Below, in pieces: positions 11,167 through 24,048 of a stretch of DNA of 64,000 nt. The first letter of the stretch is position 1. Every line of letters starts with the position of its first letter. The notes under the pieces were generated by a model. The model was given only the letters and a program-made list of their open reading frames with translations, did not search any database and was not told where the DNA came from. A program made the translations under genes and the position numbers. Origin of the DNA: Dysidea avara (Eukaryota; Porifera; Demospongiae; Dictyoceratida; Dysideidae); assembly GCF_963678975.1 (NCBI RefSeq), contig NC_089282.1, forward strand, positions 434,001 to 498,000, in the 5' to 3' direction.

Positions 11167-11707
11167 AGTACTATAGTAGGGACCACAAATGAGTAGGTGT
11201 GGCCCACAAAATAACATCACCCAAAACCCAGCCTCAAATTTCCCTGACAACAATGAGGCAGTATTGGTGAGGTAAAACTAAGCCCAAAAAAGCTTTCAGA
11301 TCCACCTGAAACACTTTCAACAAGTTGCTACGGAATTTTAAGAATTATTTATTTAATGGAATTTTCTATTGACTGACTGACTGATGCCTTCAGACAAGCA
11401 TAACTTGATAACAGCTAAGGCTACAGGCTTGATTTTTTCACTGTTCAACGTGCTTCGGCCTGAGAGGTGCCTTTTGGCATACCACAGTATGTACAATGCA
11501 TTCTTCATGGACTTACCAGTGTCCCATTTATTTTTTCAGACAGCGAAAAGTGTCGATTTGGTGCATGGCGCCATTTCAGATGCGTTATGCATGGGTTCAC
11601 CAATCATAATACTGTGATTTAATATCATGGACTACTCCAGTACTTTTCATCAATGTGCTATGTATGGTTCCTACTCTAGTATAAAATTCTAAATTTTTGT
11701 ACTTGTA
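11167..11707 (-). repeat. Composite palindromic repeat, copy 4 (inverted, internally deleted)
   Basis: This is the reverse complement of the composite family. It starts with the GGAGTAGGCGTGGCCC-type end (here AGTAGGTGTGGCCCAC) and contains the coding-like block with a deletion. It ends with a single remaining foldback arm (ATATCATGGACTACTCCAG to TTTTTGTACTTGT near 11707). With copy 2 it forms an inverted pair about 250 bp apart. Confidence 0.65.
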
Positions 11708-11989
11708 ACAATTGATAGTTACTATTGTATAGTCAGTCACCTAACATCTAAAATTGTATATTCGGACTTACATGTAATATAAATATTAGTTGACTGACTA
11801 TACATATGAGTATGTGTGTACACTTGTATGTGTACTGTACAGATACATTGAGAAGAAGTTTTATTTGTATTTGTATGGTAAGCCTAAACTACAACAGTTC
11901 TACCTACTATGGCAGTTTGGAATTTACAGTTAGACGGTGGATACACTAAGAAATGATCTACAGGTATATCATAGCTTGCATGCACACTG

Positions 11990-12070
11990 ACCTTGATTAT
12001 CCGAACAGTAGTGGTGACTGTTCTATTAGGGTATTTTGTCAACAGTAGATAATAATATGTGTTCCTAATG
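11990..12070. repeat. pogo/Tigger-like miniature element fragment
   Basis: TTGATTATCCGAACAGTAGT followed by the TGACTGTTCTATTAGGGTAT motif resembles the subterminal region of the element at 51729-51940. Similar sequence (TTTATCCAAACAAATTCAG) recurs at about 12750-12815. Confidence 0.4.
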
Positions 12071-12159
12071 GATTGCTAAATTATTTACAGAAATGCTTAT
12101 CCTATAGTTACAGTACATTAAATTTGTTACGAGGCTGTGTGATGTTTCTCTCTCTTGTT

Positions 12160-12694
12160 TTAAAGTTTACTCTACCTCGTAGACATCTCTTTTACATTGT
12201 TCACTGTGTGGTCAAATGTACAAGAACACAGTCTGTACATGTTTGTGGAGATTGGAAGGAATGTCGTTCACGACAGGTGGATACTGACAAGTACAAACCA
12301 GCAAATCTTTCAGCAACTTCTCATCATCTTTATTACACAACCTGTTTGATACAGTGTAATAACAACTGCACAAAGTAGTGAGTGATTTTTGTTGAAATAG
12401 TTGAAATACACAGTGAACAGTGGAGCTATTTACTCTCTACCTGCTACAAGAATAGCAAAGAAACAATACTGCAGGATATTTGCTTTGAAACACCACATTT
12501 CACCATTGCACCTTATTACACTGTTGCCCAACTTTCAATAAGTGTAGGCCCCAGTGGTAACTAACCCAGCTGTTAACAAGAAACACCAATTTGTGAGTTA
12601 CAAAGAAGGATGGCCCATGGTGTCACTATTTGTAAATAATACAGGCGTTTTTAATCCATTAGGAATGGGAACATTATCTATGGTTTTTTATTAG
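12160..12694 (+). pseudogene. Decayed Cys-rich coding stretch, family unknown
   Basis: Open sequence continues over about 500 bp with only a few breaks. The first block has CVVKCTRTQSVHVCGDWKEC and YYTTCLIQCNNNCTK, then TAGTGA near 12376. The same frame goes on with EIVEIHSEQWSYLLSTCYKN to about 12540. A frame change then leads to TNPAVNKKHQFVSYKEGWPM and NNTGVFNPLGMG, ending at TAG 12692-12694. The Cys spacing and N-glycosylation-type NNT suggest a secreted or extracellular domain. It may be a damaged gene or the edge of several exons. I do not recognise the family. Confidence 0.3.
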
Positions 12695-12814
12695 AGTGGT
12701 GTATGTTCTATTAGAGTAGTTGAACACTGCTCTGTATATAAATGAATGGGCTTCGTTTATCCAAACAAATTCAGTTATCTGAACAGGCACACAGGTGTTA
12801 GGATAATAAAGGTC

Positions 12815-15030
12815 ATACTATACATTGTTCTATGGAGGTGGCTCAAACTGTTTGCCTTGAATTGGCTGCAAGGTATAGCTTTAACCCCATACACACAAGT
12901 AGGAATACTGTGAAATGAAGAACATTGCTTTCTCATCCCTTCTCTTTCCCTTGATGTCTCTCATTCCTCTCCCTTAAATTTTAGACAAAATTTTAAGAAA
13001 GTCTCAAACAACTGCATAATCATACTATCATAGATCACTACAATCCATGATTGTGAAAAAGGTACTAAGATGAATATAGGCCTGAGTTAAAATTAATATG
13101 CTCAAGTTTTGCTTTAAATTTTAACCTACCATGCTCTTCAGTGCTCCCATTATGCTTGTATTATGTTCCTAGGCTAGCAATATTTCTTACAATTATCTTG
13201 GAACATTTTAACCAGTGAATATTCTATTAGAGTATTTCACTACCAAGTAACTGTTCTATTAGAGAGTAGTTTCCACTGACTGCTCTGTTAGAAGCAAGCA
13301 AGGGCATAGGCAGGGGGGGTTCGGATGGTTTTGACGAACCCCATTTCAGAGGCATAATTTTAAATAATTAAAAAACACATCAATCTTACAGCCCTGGAGC
13401 TCTCCGGTAGCTATTTGCACATTGGCACTCCTCTGTACAACTTTTGAGGGTCACATTGCAATAGTGCTAAGATGACACGTTTGTTCAATGCATTACAATA
13501 ATGACATCATCAATATCTGTTGCATCACATGATCAGTTGTGCACGTGATGCATGGTGAAATGGCAAGGGACTGTTGGTTGGTTGAGACATATTACAAGGC
13601 AGCAGCTGCGACAAACTTGAGTGGTCGTGTTATACATGTGTCAGATCAGCACAAACTGTGAATAGTTGAAGTATATTTACCTGATGAATGGTTTATTCAT
13701 ACGTCACATGGCCCAATGCATGGCTTACACACCACAATGCTATACACAGGAAAAATACTGGAAGTACTGGAAAATTAATGTTTCCTCAAGCACTTACGCC
13801 CCCTTGAGGTCTCCCTTCACCATGTATACAGCAAATATACTGGAATGTGATATTCATCATGAAGGATTTCACTTGGTAATGGAGACCAGACTCTACGGTA
13901 GCACAGACTATGTCCATTTCTGGCAAGCCGTTAACAAGTAAATGATAAGCCACAACATGGGTTTTTCCTTAGGATTTGTCATTTTGAGAAAATGAGTAAC
14001 CATACAATGACAGCAGACAACCTATACTTTTCATTGATTTACAGGTGTGTGGTAACATTCTTATGTATGTCAACTACTTCTAAATCATGCACACTAACCT
14101 CATCTCTGAACTCCTCTAAAAGTATGTAAACAGTTTATCTGCACACCCTGCCACCTCCTTGGTTGTCTACTTGTAAGACTTTGACACCACTGATATCACG
14201 AGGGATTTTTTCCTGCACCTGTTAACTGCAAAAACTTGAAAGTAAACGGAGTGTCTTCAATGGTGGCATCATGGAAAGTTGACTTAATTTCACCTTATCC
14301 TCTGTACAATCGGACTACAACTCCAACAAGCCCAAAATATCTTTCTTGTTTCTTGGTATAGGCATAATTCCATTAACTGACAACTTCTTGTAACAACTAG
14401 GAAGGCATATAATCTCCCTGTCCCAAGTAGTTATCTTTGTGGGCTTTGTTACTTCTCTCCTTCTACACTTTCCCAAGATGGAAGTTGTATATGCATAATT
14501 ACTCTATTAACAACAGCAAAATAATTACATGTATGAATACGTGTCAAACATGTGTTCCTGGATTTTTAAAAATCGTACACCAGTAGCAAATAAAACAATT
14601 TTAAACTTTTAAGTGTTTCGTGTTATAACCCAGCAGTATAACATCTGATTATTCTAATGAAAGATCTTTCTATGATGATTAATGTTATAGCTATACTAAT
14701 TTTTAGCTTATTCATTCCCATTTCATTCCCTTAAGCGGTTTGCCTGGTAGGTATGACAAGAAAGCTATGTGTTAGCTGATTGTTACACTCATATGAAAAT
14801 GGGTACAACTAATCACTGGACTAGACTTAGACTACTAGTGGACTGGACTAACATATTTTTAGTTTGCATGGTAAGGTTGGTTTTATTGAATTGGGCTAGC
14901 ACAGGGATAAGGAACCTGCAGCCTACTAATATAGAGCAGTGACACTAGCAAAAACTTTGTGTTCTAATGATTTCACTACTTCTGATCATGTTTTACAGCA
15001 CTTATACACTTTGCTCGGAAACCTGTTTCT
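12815..15030. other. No convincing gene; several short motif copies
   Basis: CTCTATTAGAG-type motifs occur near 13227-13290. A 91-codon open frame at 13666-13941 contains IHHEGFHLVMETRLYGSTDY, which could be an old exon, but it has no clear splice sites or family. The rest is AT-rich without structure I can name. Confidence 0.35.
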
Positions 15031-15034
15031 CTGT

Positions 15035-15337
15035 TTAGAAGAAGTCTGTTTCATGCAAATTGCATTGGTTGCTCATTCCAGTGATAAAACTGCATAAACA
15101 CGTTAGTGATGGTGGCCTTACCAAATGATCTGAAGTAAGAAATGTAGTCACACCAGTACTGATATATAATGACTGCATAATCTGTTCCCTGGGCAAGTAG
15201 TGAAGGTCTGGATCTCTGTGAAGTGCCATCTTATAGTTGTTAAGAATTAGGTATTTCTTCTCTAGTGCTAAATTGGATAATGTATTCCTTGCTATTGTTT
15301 GGCATGTATTGTTGCAGCTCTTATTCACCATGCACAA
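15035..15337 (-). other. 100-codon open frame, unassigned
   Basis: On the minus strand the frame includes YKMALHRDPDLHYLPREQIM. It has no recognisable domain, no convincing splice context and no homologue elsewhere in the window. It may be chance or a relic of a transposon. Confidence 0.15.
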
Positions 15338-15339
15338 CT

Positions 15340-16600
15340 ACTGTCAAAACAGTCAGCTATGATGAGGTGTTGTTGGACTTGCAGAAAGTTGTCTGTAAAA
15401 ATTAAAGCCCAATTGTTTCTACTATTGCCCTCTTACAGGTAAGACACTCCTGCCAAAATGGTGGAATATCTGTGTTCACATCTGTTCTGATACCATCTAC
15501 ATGTAGTATGTTCAGACTTCTTTGGGTTTAAACTTAAGACTATCAAACACATTGCAAAGTTTGTTACAAGCTTCTACATGAGTTGCTTTGTCCGCTACAG
15601 TACCAGGTAGAGTAAATAACTCCACTGTTCACTGTGTATTTTACTGCTGTGCTGCAGGGAATGTGATAGTGATAATTATCCAAAAATTAACCTACCATGA
15701 TATCCTTGAATGAAACAAAGTGATGGCAAACCATTTGAGACACATGTAGCTAAGCTATTATTAATCTATTGTAGCTATAATCAAATATCACGATGACTGC
15801 TATCATGGTAGTTCTTACAAGTGCACTGCTAGCTTGCCTATAAATACTATGTGACCAAAAATAATTATTAATTTATTAGTGTTGTACAAGCTTGCCACTA
15901 TCTCAAACACTTTATCATTGGTTAACTTTCGCTAGTACATTCCCTGCAGCATATTGATTAATTGATAAGGAGTATATTTACTGTAGAGCATAGTAAGATC
16001 ACTGTAGAAGTCAGCATTTGCTTACTTTGACTTTTCCTTACATTCATCATTTTAGTAGCAGCTAGGAGGCTGCAAGATTGCTAAAGGTCCTTAGCTAGCA
16101 AGACTCAATAAAACTAATCTTAGAATGTGTAAAACCAAAATAATATGCTGGTCCAGTACACCCTATGAAAAAGAACAATGCAGTTTATAGTTTGAGACTT
16201 GGTACACAAATTTCTGTATGCCATATGTGACCACCTGAGCGAAAACCACGCAGCCATTTCCACTTGCTTTAATAACATGTTAAGAGTAAAAATACTGTAT
16301 GCATTCTTTGATCTCTCTGGTACGAACTGAAATTAAGCTCAAATTAGTAAAACAGGATTTGCCTGTTCATGGAGAATAAGAAATTTTGTTTCATGTTATA
16401 CAACAAAGTTACGTGAGTTATGGGCAATTAATTATCCTACATTAGAAATAGTTTATCATCATCATTTATTTGTTGGAATGGCCTTCATCTTCATCAACAT
16501 GAACAGTACAGGAAAGTACTACACAATGGATTTGCCTGTTCATGGTGAACAGATTGAGCTGAGTCCCATCTTTGTAGTTTGTTTCAGTCACGAGTTATGG
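15340..16600. other. No gene seen
   Basis: AT-rich sequence with short open frames only. TTTGCCTGTTCATGG occurs twice (near 16358 and 16531), hinting at a diverged local duplication. Confidence 0.35.
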
Positions 16601-16841
16601 TCAATAAATTAAGCATCTGTACATGTAACAATTGAGTCCATTACTGTTAACGCAATAGCTCCGAGACCATTCATCATGAAAAGCTCAAAGTTTGGCTGAT
16701 AACTTAGTAAATGCACCTCAGTGACTTTTACATTAACAGTTTTTGTAATGCACTTCATCACATTAGATAACAATAATTGTAGTTTTTGATTTAGCACATA
16801 CACTGGCACACAATACTCAATTTTTGAGGTATGTGAATCAC

Positions 16842-17129
16842 TCAAAATTCACTTGAATCACAGTTCCCTATCACTCCATTTGTACTGTTGCCAGTGTTGG
16901 ATTGACCGCATGTGCTACCATCATCTCTTACATGAACTCCGCTTCCATCACTACTACTATTCTGTAATCCAAGGACGGCATTTATCACACTGCTGACAAT
17001 ATTCGCCATGGCAGCAGTATCCACGTTGCTTAAGTCCATGAGTCTTGTGAGACCAGAGCACTGCCAGAAGTATTGATACGTGGAGTGCCTGCTTAGAACT
17101 GTTATCGATTTACTAACATCTGCTGACAA
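16842..17129 (-). CDS. Uncertain open frame overlapping the 130-bp tandem repeat
   Basis: On the minus strand the frame encodes HSTYQYFWQCSGLTRLMDLS, then NVDTAAMANIVSSVINAVLG, and a Ser/Gly/Asn-rich tail (SSSDGSGVHVRDDGS) to the stop at 16842. The N-terminal half is the 130-bp repeat unit. The other two copies are shifted in frame, so only the unit nearest the unique tail stays open with it. It may be an exon that has been tandemly copied. No family is recognised. Confidence 0.25.
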   Translation of the reverse strand: MSADVSKSITVLSRHSTYQYFWQCSGLTRLMDLSNVDTAAMANIVSSVINAVLGLQNSSSDGSGVHVRDDGSTCGQSNTGNSTNGVIGNCDSSEF

Positions 17130-17380
17130 TATTCGCCACGGCAGCAGTATCCACGTTGCTTAAGTCCATGAGTCTTGTGAGACCAGAGCACTGCCAGAAG
17201 TATTGATACGTGGAGTGCCCACTTAGAACTGTTATCGATTTACTAACATCTGCTGACAATATTCGCCACGGCAGCAGTATCCACGTTGCTTAAGTCCATG
17301 AGTCTTGTGAGACCAGAGCACTGCCAGAAGTATTGATACGTGGAGTGCCCGCTTAGAACTGTTATCGATTTACTAACATA
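16991..17380. repeat. Three tandem copies of a 130-bp unit
   Basis: Units start at 16991, 17121 and 17251, each beginning TGCTGACAATATTCGCC, and are nearly identical (for example CCATGG versus CCACGG). The near identity indicates a recent local triplication. Confidence 0.9.
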
Positions 17381-17429
17381 GTTAGTCAGGCACAGGAAGC
17401 AATCATGCCTTACCACGAATTAACATCTT

Positions 17430-17545
17430 CAACTGTAAGTAAAAAGAAATGGGACACAAAGGAGGAGAAAGGCAAGTTCACGATGCGTACATTGTGTGTA
17501 CTACAGTATGCCAAAAGTAACCCGTTGGACTGAAGCAACACAAAC
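17430..17545 (+). repeat. Diverged fragment of the composite repeat coding-like segment
   Basis: It matches the DEWDTKEDTGKSM block of copies 1-3 with many substitutions, but still translates as WDTKEEKGKF and then VLQYAKSN before a stop. No foldback is present next to it. Confidence 0.5.
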
Positions 17546-18989
17546 AAGTTGATGTTATGCTACTTCTTAAAACCAGGCAACTGTGCAGTTAATACTTTCC
17601 CATTCTAACTAAATAGGCAATTAATCAACCATGTATATTTTATCCACGCTATTGCTATTATTAATATTAATTCAGCTAGATAATTGGATTAGTAAACACT
17701 GTAATTTAATAATTCATGGATTATTTTGTAATTCTGTAATTACGTTGCCATGTGCTGCTAATGGAGCGTAACTATACACTTTAAACAGCAAATTACACTT
17801 AACACTGCAAATGTATATACACAGAAAAGCTGCAAATGATGCAATACTGTCAGTGCACTAGTGTTGTTTCAGTACCAGCTTGTTATTTCAGTTCCAGTTC
17901 CAGTTCTAGAATCATAAACCTTTGGAATTACAGTTCCAGTCTAAAACTATAACTGTTAGAATTACACTGAGTTCCAGTTGTGGAACCATAGCCTTTAGAA
18001 TTATAGTACTAGTTCTAGAACTACAACCTTTAAGATTACAGTTCTGTTTTTAGTTCTGCATAATTAGTTTAGTGCTCCATTTCTAAAACAATGCACAGTG
18101 TGCGCTAAACTATGTGTTATGTATCTAGGCAGAACAACTACTACAAAACTAACTATACATGCAAGGCATTGATGCTCCAAGGCTTTGATTATAGGGTGAT
18201 TTGAAGTTAATTATCAAACATTAAACTAGATATAAACACATTTCGGAATGGCAGAAACACCTAGGTAGTGAGAATTATCAGTTTCACTTCAGTGTTGCAT
18301 TGGGTGTATACAATCACTGGACTGGATCGTGGACTGGACCAGTGGACAAGCAATGGACTGGACTAATGAATAGACCATGGACTGGACAAGTTTCTTTCTT
18401 TTTATTGCAAGTAGCTATTTAGGAAACTGGTTGTATATAACTACAGTATTTTTCCACAGCAACACTAAATTTAGGCTATACATGTAAGTGGACCTGTCAA
18501 CTTACAGCTTGTATATGGAAAAGCAAGATCAACAGATAAACTACAGCTACTTAATTTTGCTTACTCAAATGCCCATAGTTTGTGTTAGAGGATGCATGTC
18601 ACCACTACAATATTAAATGTTAAGAACAAGAAGGATGGTGGATGCACACACACACACAGAACTAAGAGTTTAACTGTAAATGGAGTAGCTATTTAATACT
18701 TCAATTTTTAACAGCTATTTTGCATGTGTTTCAAGATTGACTACCAAACAATCCCTGCTAAAAACATTAACACAAGTTGTTATTTATAAACAACCCTAGA
18801 AAAATGAACAAACAATGCAGGTGGGCAAAGTTGATAGGTTTATTTGCATATTCTACACGTGTAGCTCTTTTATAGCACTATAACTAAGTTCAATATCTCA
18901 AAAGCATGAAAGTTTAAAGCCAAAATTGTCCTCAGAAACAAGTAACTCTAACAATGCAATGGTTTCTCCAAGCCTGAATACTATATAAG
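17546..18989. other. Low-complexity GTTCCAG-rich and GGACTGGAC-rich stretch, no gene
   Basis: At 17880-18065 variants of CAGTTCCAGTTC and GGAATTACAGTTCC repeat irregularly. At 18310-18390 GGACTGGAC recurs. Similar sequences lie on the far side of the hAT element (21340-21390 and 21530-21730). A short CA run lies at about 18643-18658. Confidence 0.5.
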
Positions 18990-21328
18990 TAGTGTTGTAA
19001 TATATAGTAATGTGTTCTAAATTTTGTTATTGTTGTTGTTATTGTAGAGCTTCACAAAATACTTTTAGTTTTAGTTATTAATTGTTAACAGTGAAGCCAG
19101 CAGGTACAATTTAGTTATTGTTAATATTTGTTATTTTTAATATTTATTATTGTTATTGTTACATTCAAAGGTAAATTACATATTCTATACGTATACATGT
19201 ATTAAATGTACTGATCATTAGCCTTAATCAGGACTTCTCTCTCTAAATTAGTGTTGGTTAAACGATTGCGTCTACCAATACAGCAGTACCCTGCTAAAGA
19301 AAAGGTGCGTTCTATTGGAGCACTAGATGCAGGTACTACCATTAAGTCTACTGCTAAGCGAAAAAGATTTGGTAATGTAGTTTCCAACTCTAACCAAAAT
19401 GTAAGAGCATCTTTTTTACTGGGCGTTGGTATGTTGAACCGCAATTCATAAAATCTCTCAATTTCACTTTCAGCAGTAGTTGCAGCTATACCTTTGTCAA
19501 CCTGGTGTGCTTCTAGTAATCTTTGGCTTATGATACTGGATAAGTGACGAAATTTCTTTAGAGGAGGTTGTTCATCACTGTTTGCTACCACAGACACAGT
19601 TTCTGTGCTTCCTGACTCAAGGGTGGTGTCAGTAAATTCTGATATTTCAGTTTTCAATGCAACTATAAGATGTGCCTTTACCACTGTGGTCTGTTGATCA
19701 TTCAAAATTAGTGTGTATTTTGGATCCAGAAATGTTGCAACTAAGTAATACACATCAAATCCAGCTGCAGAGGGATTCACATATTTATCAAAACGGCTTT
19801 TCAGCTCATTGTTCAACCTTTTTGATATGGTAGCCATTCCAGGCTTTGTAGACATCTCTTCCAAGTGATACTGTAATTCTACTACAATATAGGTACAACT
19901 GATGATATAGTGGTATATTCTTCCCCACTACACAGAGTTGTGTATTCTGCAAAGGGTTGCAGCAATTCTTGAATATTTTCTAGAACTCTCCATTCGCTGT
20001 TCTGCAAACCATCCCAGCTGTGCTCATCCAGAACTTGTATAACAGAAGCCTTGACTATTAAAAATCGATTAATCAGTAGATATGTAGAGCTCCACCTAGT
20101 TGGGCAATCTCCTAGTAGTTTTAAGCCAGCATTTTCAATCAGTTTTTCAGTTGCTTTTAATGATTTGTTAAATTTGCTTACTATATTCTTGGCTTTTTTA
20201 ATGGTGTGTCTAAATACACTACACTCATCAAATTTACTGACAACCAGTTGTAATGAATGGGCAAAGCAACTAAGCCTCCTATATATCCAACAAATGCTAA
20301 TTCATGTTCAAATTCATTTTCATCGAACTCTCTTTCTTGTTCATACATGTCTTGTTGATGTGATTCTTCGATGGTTTTTTCCTGATCAGGTAAAGAATCA
20401 TCTAAGCTGCCAGTGTCCAATACATCTACGTTATCTGTATCACACAATTCAAAATCTTCCTCATCATCACCTTCATTTTGCATATTTTCTTTTTGTTGTA
20501 GCTGTAGAATTTTGAAAGCCTTCACCATGTTGCTCCCATTATCAGTTATTATGCTTCCAATCTTGTGATCAGGAATGTTCCAATCTTTGAAGATTTGCAA
20601 AACAATCTTTAATACTTCCTCTCCTGTATGAGGGCTTGGCATGTGTTTCACTGCTAAAAGTGACATTGTGACGCTTGTGACTGGCAAAGAAATGAGCAGT
20701 GACACCAATAAAAAGAAGCAGTCATTCCCTTCTTGCTCCATATGTCAGTACAAAAATTTACTTTTCTAGCTTGCAACATGTGGGACAAAATATTGCCTTT
20801 TAAATCTATAAGCACTTCGTTTATCTTCTTTGACATCATATACCTAGATGGAATAGAGTACTTACTGTCTAATTCTGTGATTAGTGAAGAGAAAGTTGGA
20901 TCCTCAACCAAGCTAAAAGGGGCACTAGATGCTGCTTAAAATATAGATAACTTTTTTGTGATAGCCTTGCATTTAGGATCTTCATTATTATACAGCTTGG
21001 GCCTCTTAAGAAAAGTAGTGATTTTTGGTTGATTACTTTCCATTGAAAATTACAGGCAGCATTAGCTCTAGTACATGACTTCTTTTCATTTTCTTTCTCT
21101 TTGTTTTGCTTTAATCATAAATACTACCAGGGGAAGTGACTTTAACCAGCTAATTGTCAAAGCAAATCCTTAATGTTACAAAAACTCTGTGACCATTATT
21201 TTTATTGTTATTAATTGTCGCTGTCTATAAAAAATCTTTTAGTTATAGTTTTGTTATTGTTAACAATAAATTTTATCCCTTACAAAAACTGGTTTTTGAT
21301 ATTGTTATTGTTAACAATTACAACACTA
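18990..21328 (-). mobile_element. Full-length hAT-family DNA transposon (decayed)
   Basis: The terminal inverted repeats are TAGTGTTGTAA at 18990-19000 and TTACAACACTA at 21318-21328. They are flanked by 8-bp direct repeats TATATAAG (18982-18989) and TATGTAAG (21329-21336), seven of eight matching, the length expected for hAT. GTTATTGTTAACAAT-type subterminal repeats lie inside both ends. The transposase is on the minus strand. Total length is 2339 bp. Confidence 0.85.
19202..21090 (-). pseudogene. hAT transposase, broken by frameshifts
   Basis: Reading right to left: a Cys/Trp-containing N-terminal segment near 21050 that could be a BED-finger relic; FCTDIWSKKGMTASF near 20760 carrying the first catalytic Asp; SIITDNGSNMVKAF near 20545 carrying the second; an acidic linker; and the C-terminal dimerisation region with ASSAPIERTFSLAG near 19320. 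Frame changes are visible near 20735, near 20275 (Cys-Phe-Ala-His coding resumes in another frame) and near 19870, where the open frame 19202-19864 begins. The protein cannot be made from this copy. The family is a ZBED-like hAT transposase. Confidence 0.85.
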
Positions 21329-21336
21329 TATGTAAG

Positions 21337-24040
21337 GCATGAGTCCAGTTGTTCAGTCCTCCAGTTCAGCCCAGTGTAAGCTATATAACCTTTTGCATCA
21401 TTCTATTGAATACTTATCAGTTCTTGCTTTTATCAGCTAGCACACTAACTGTAGTCGTGTAATGAGCATTGTGTTTGCTATTTTTATTGATAACAACTAA
21501 ATGATTATGACCAATTTCAGTTCAAGTATTAGCTCCAGTACTTGATAAATTTTCATTTTAGTTCCAGTTCTAGTTCCAATATTTAGGAAAATTAATTATT
21601 GTTCCAGTCCCAGTATTGAGGAAAGTAAAATTATTGTTCCAGTTCCAATTCTAGTTCTAGAACTGGAACTAAATTAAATTGCTGGTACTGGAATTACTTT
21701 TAGTTCCAGTACTGAGAACTGGAACAACACTACAGTGCACCACATTAAGGCACAATGAACAAAGTAGTGACATGCATATAATTATATTATAAAATAAAAT
21801 GTGCGGGTACAGAGACAAATGTTTTGCCATTAAGGTATAAGGTATAATGGACAAGGAATGATTCTCTCTTAGATGATCAAGACTATTCAATAGCAATACC
21901 TGGTGTGAATAAAGAGTAGGATTTATAAATCTACCAGGTATAAAGGTCAGGTCTAGCTTCACTTAAATATCTGTAATTTCCACATCCTTTGTCACTATAG
22001 AGCTGTACTCTAATTTACTGTAGTGGATATTTTGCATTCAAATACTCAAACTATTTTGTAAGGCCTTAGTGATTTTCTGTTCTCATCAGCATCCACTTGT
22101 GTTTTCTTTGCCACATATATCCCATTATTAAAGATGTAGCTAACCAGTGATATCAAAAAGATCGAGCATGTGCAGTTCAGTTCTTAAGATTACTGCCCTT
22201 ATATACCAGCTACCTTGTTCACTGTAGTCACAAACTCCTTAAAGATTGTGCATTGAACCTTCTAATATTTATATGTTAGTAAAATTCTGCAATCACAAAG
22301 GACAACTATATAATGTAGCTACCTCTAATGATCTACTTCAGATGTAGCTATACGTATAGGCTGCTATAAGATCAATTCTGTATGTATCTAAACAGATAAC
22401 TACCAGTGATATAGATCAGTTCTGTATCTAAATAGCTAACTACTAGTGATACAGAAAGTTGAGATATGAAAATAAGCCTATAGCTATATATAGCCATATT
22501 GACCCGCATGCCGATTTTCTGATGAAAAAAAAAACAGAATATCACAAAAATTAATAATGGCCTAATAAGTCTACTCAATATTTTAAATTATTTTTCTCTA
22601 AATCTGATAAAGCAATCAAGTATGATAATTGAAAATTTCCCTTATGTATGTTAACTTGTGATCAACCTCACAAAGAAGAAGCAAGCTAAGCGTATAGCCC
22701 TAAAGGTAGTCATATATAAGCTGGTTGCTGGGGACTCGCTAAATATGGTGGAGCATGAACATATTGATATATTGAGATATTTAATTGACAGGTTCACTTG
22801 CAGGTTACTCACTGAAATGAGCTCATAAATGCTTACTAAGCTGTGCCATGCTTTAAGGCATTGTAGTAGTAGACACGTACACAGTTCATTCTAAATGCAA
22901 GAACTGTCATAATTATGGTATACATTCGGCAGTTTTTAAAAGTTAAATTATTTCATAACAGTGCATGGTCAGTCAATCATGGACTCATAGCTTGTGGGGA
23001 GAAAATTGTAAAATGCTGAAAGACTATTGCTAAAGAAATTGTTACTGAGAAAGCATGGCACTATTCAAGCTATTTCAGGGGCTAAAAAAGAGGCTAGTTG
23101 TGGCTAAAAAGCTAGTTGTAAATGACTTTTGGCTAGTTGTAAATAGTGATTTGGCTAGTTGTAAAAGTCAGACTAAAATAGCAAGCTGTGTTAAAGTCAA
23201 AAATTACATACATGTGCTGTGTATTTTTAGCTACAGGGATTTGACTAAAAGTACCTCAAGATCCAGTCTTGAGATTGCCATTTTCAAAACTTTCCACTTG
23301 TGGTCCAATAAATTGCAACTTATAGTTATGGTCATTAATTTTCCCAGTCCACTACTGATATAAAATCATAGCCTTAAAATCTTATAAAACAGTAGTTTGA
23401 CCTAAATAATTGGCTTGTATACGTCACTGTAAATTTGTTTGCTATTTCCTAGTTTCAGGTCTCAGTCACTTATCTCAAATTGCTTCCAGATTTGATCTTG
23501 CCACAATTATGTTTCAACTAGGTAAATATGCTTCCACACTCCCCTGAAATCCCTTTAATCATTCCCTTCACTGAATCATAATTGTAGTGCATATTTCAGG
23601 TCATTGATTGCCTTGGCTTTTACACATACAAAGCAATATGACGGTACATAGGAGTCTTTGGTTTGCACACTAAATTAGCGAAATTAACTAGTCTCGATTA
23701 TAAAACCTTGGATTATTTTCAGTGTACAGCTAGAGTGATACAATGAACATTATAACATTCATTTGTTTAACAGGGGAACTGGTATTAAATTGTGTTTTTT
23801 TTACAAAATTACGCACAACAGCCACTGTATGTACACATCTGATATTGGGTGCGATCAGCTAATTGAAAGGGAATAATTATACAAAGTATAATGTACAATT
23901 TTAGTACACAGTTAGTGACTCTATATTGTACTGTCATTTGAGTGGTACTGCAGTACCATTCATCATCAGGTGCAGTGGTAATCCCAACACAATTCCTAAT
24001 GTAATTTGAATGTATATGATATTTCAAATAAATTCTTATT
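21337..24040. other. No gene seen
   Basis: GTTCCAGT-rich low complexity lies at 21530-21730. A short repeated phrase (GATAACTACCAGTGATAYAG) occurs twice near 22395-22455. The remainder is AT-rich, with short open frames that lack domains. Confidence 0.4.
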
Positions 24041-24048
24041 ATCCTTAC

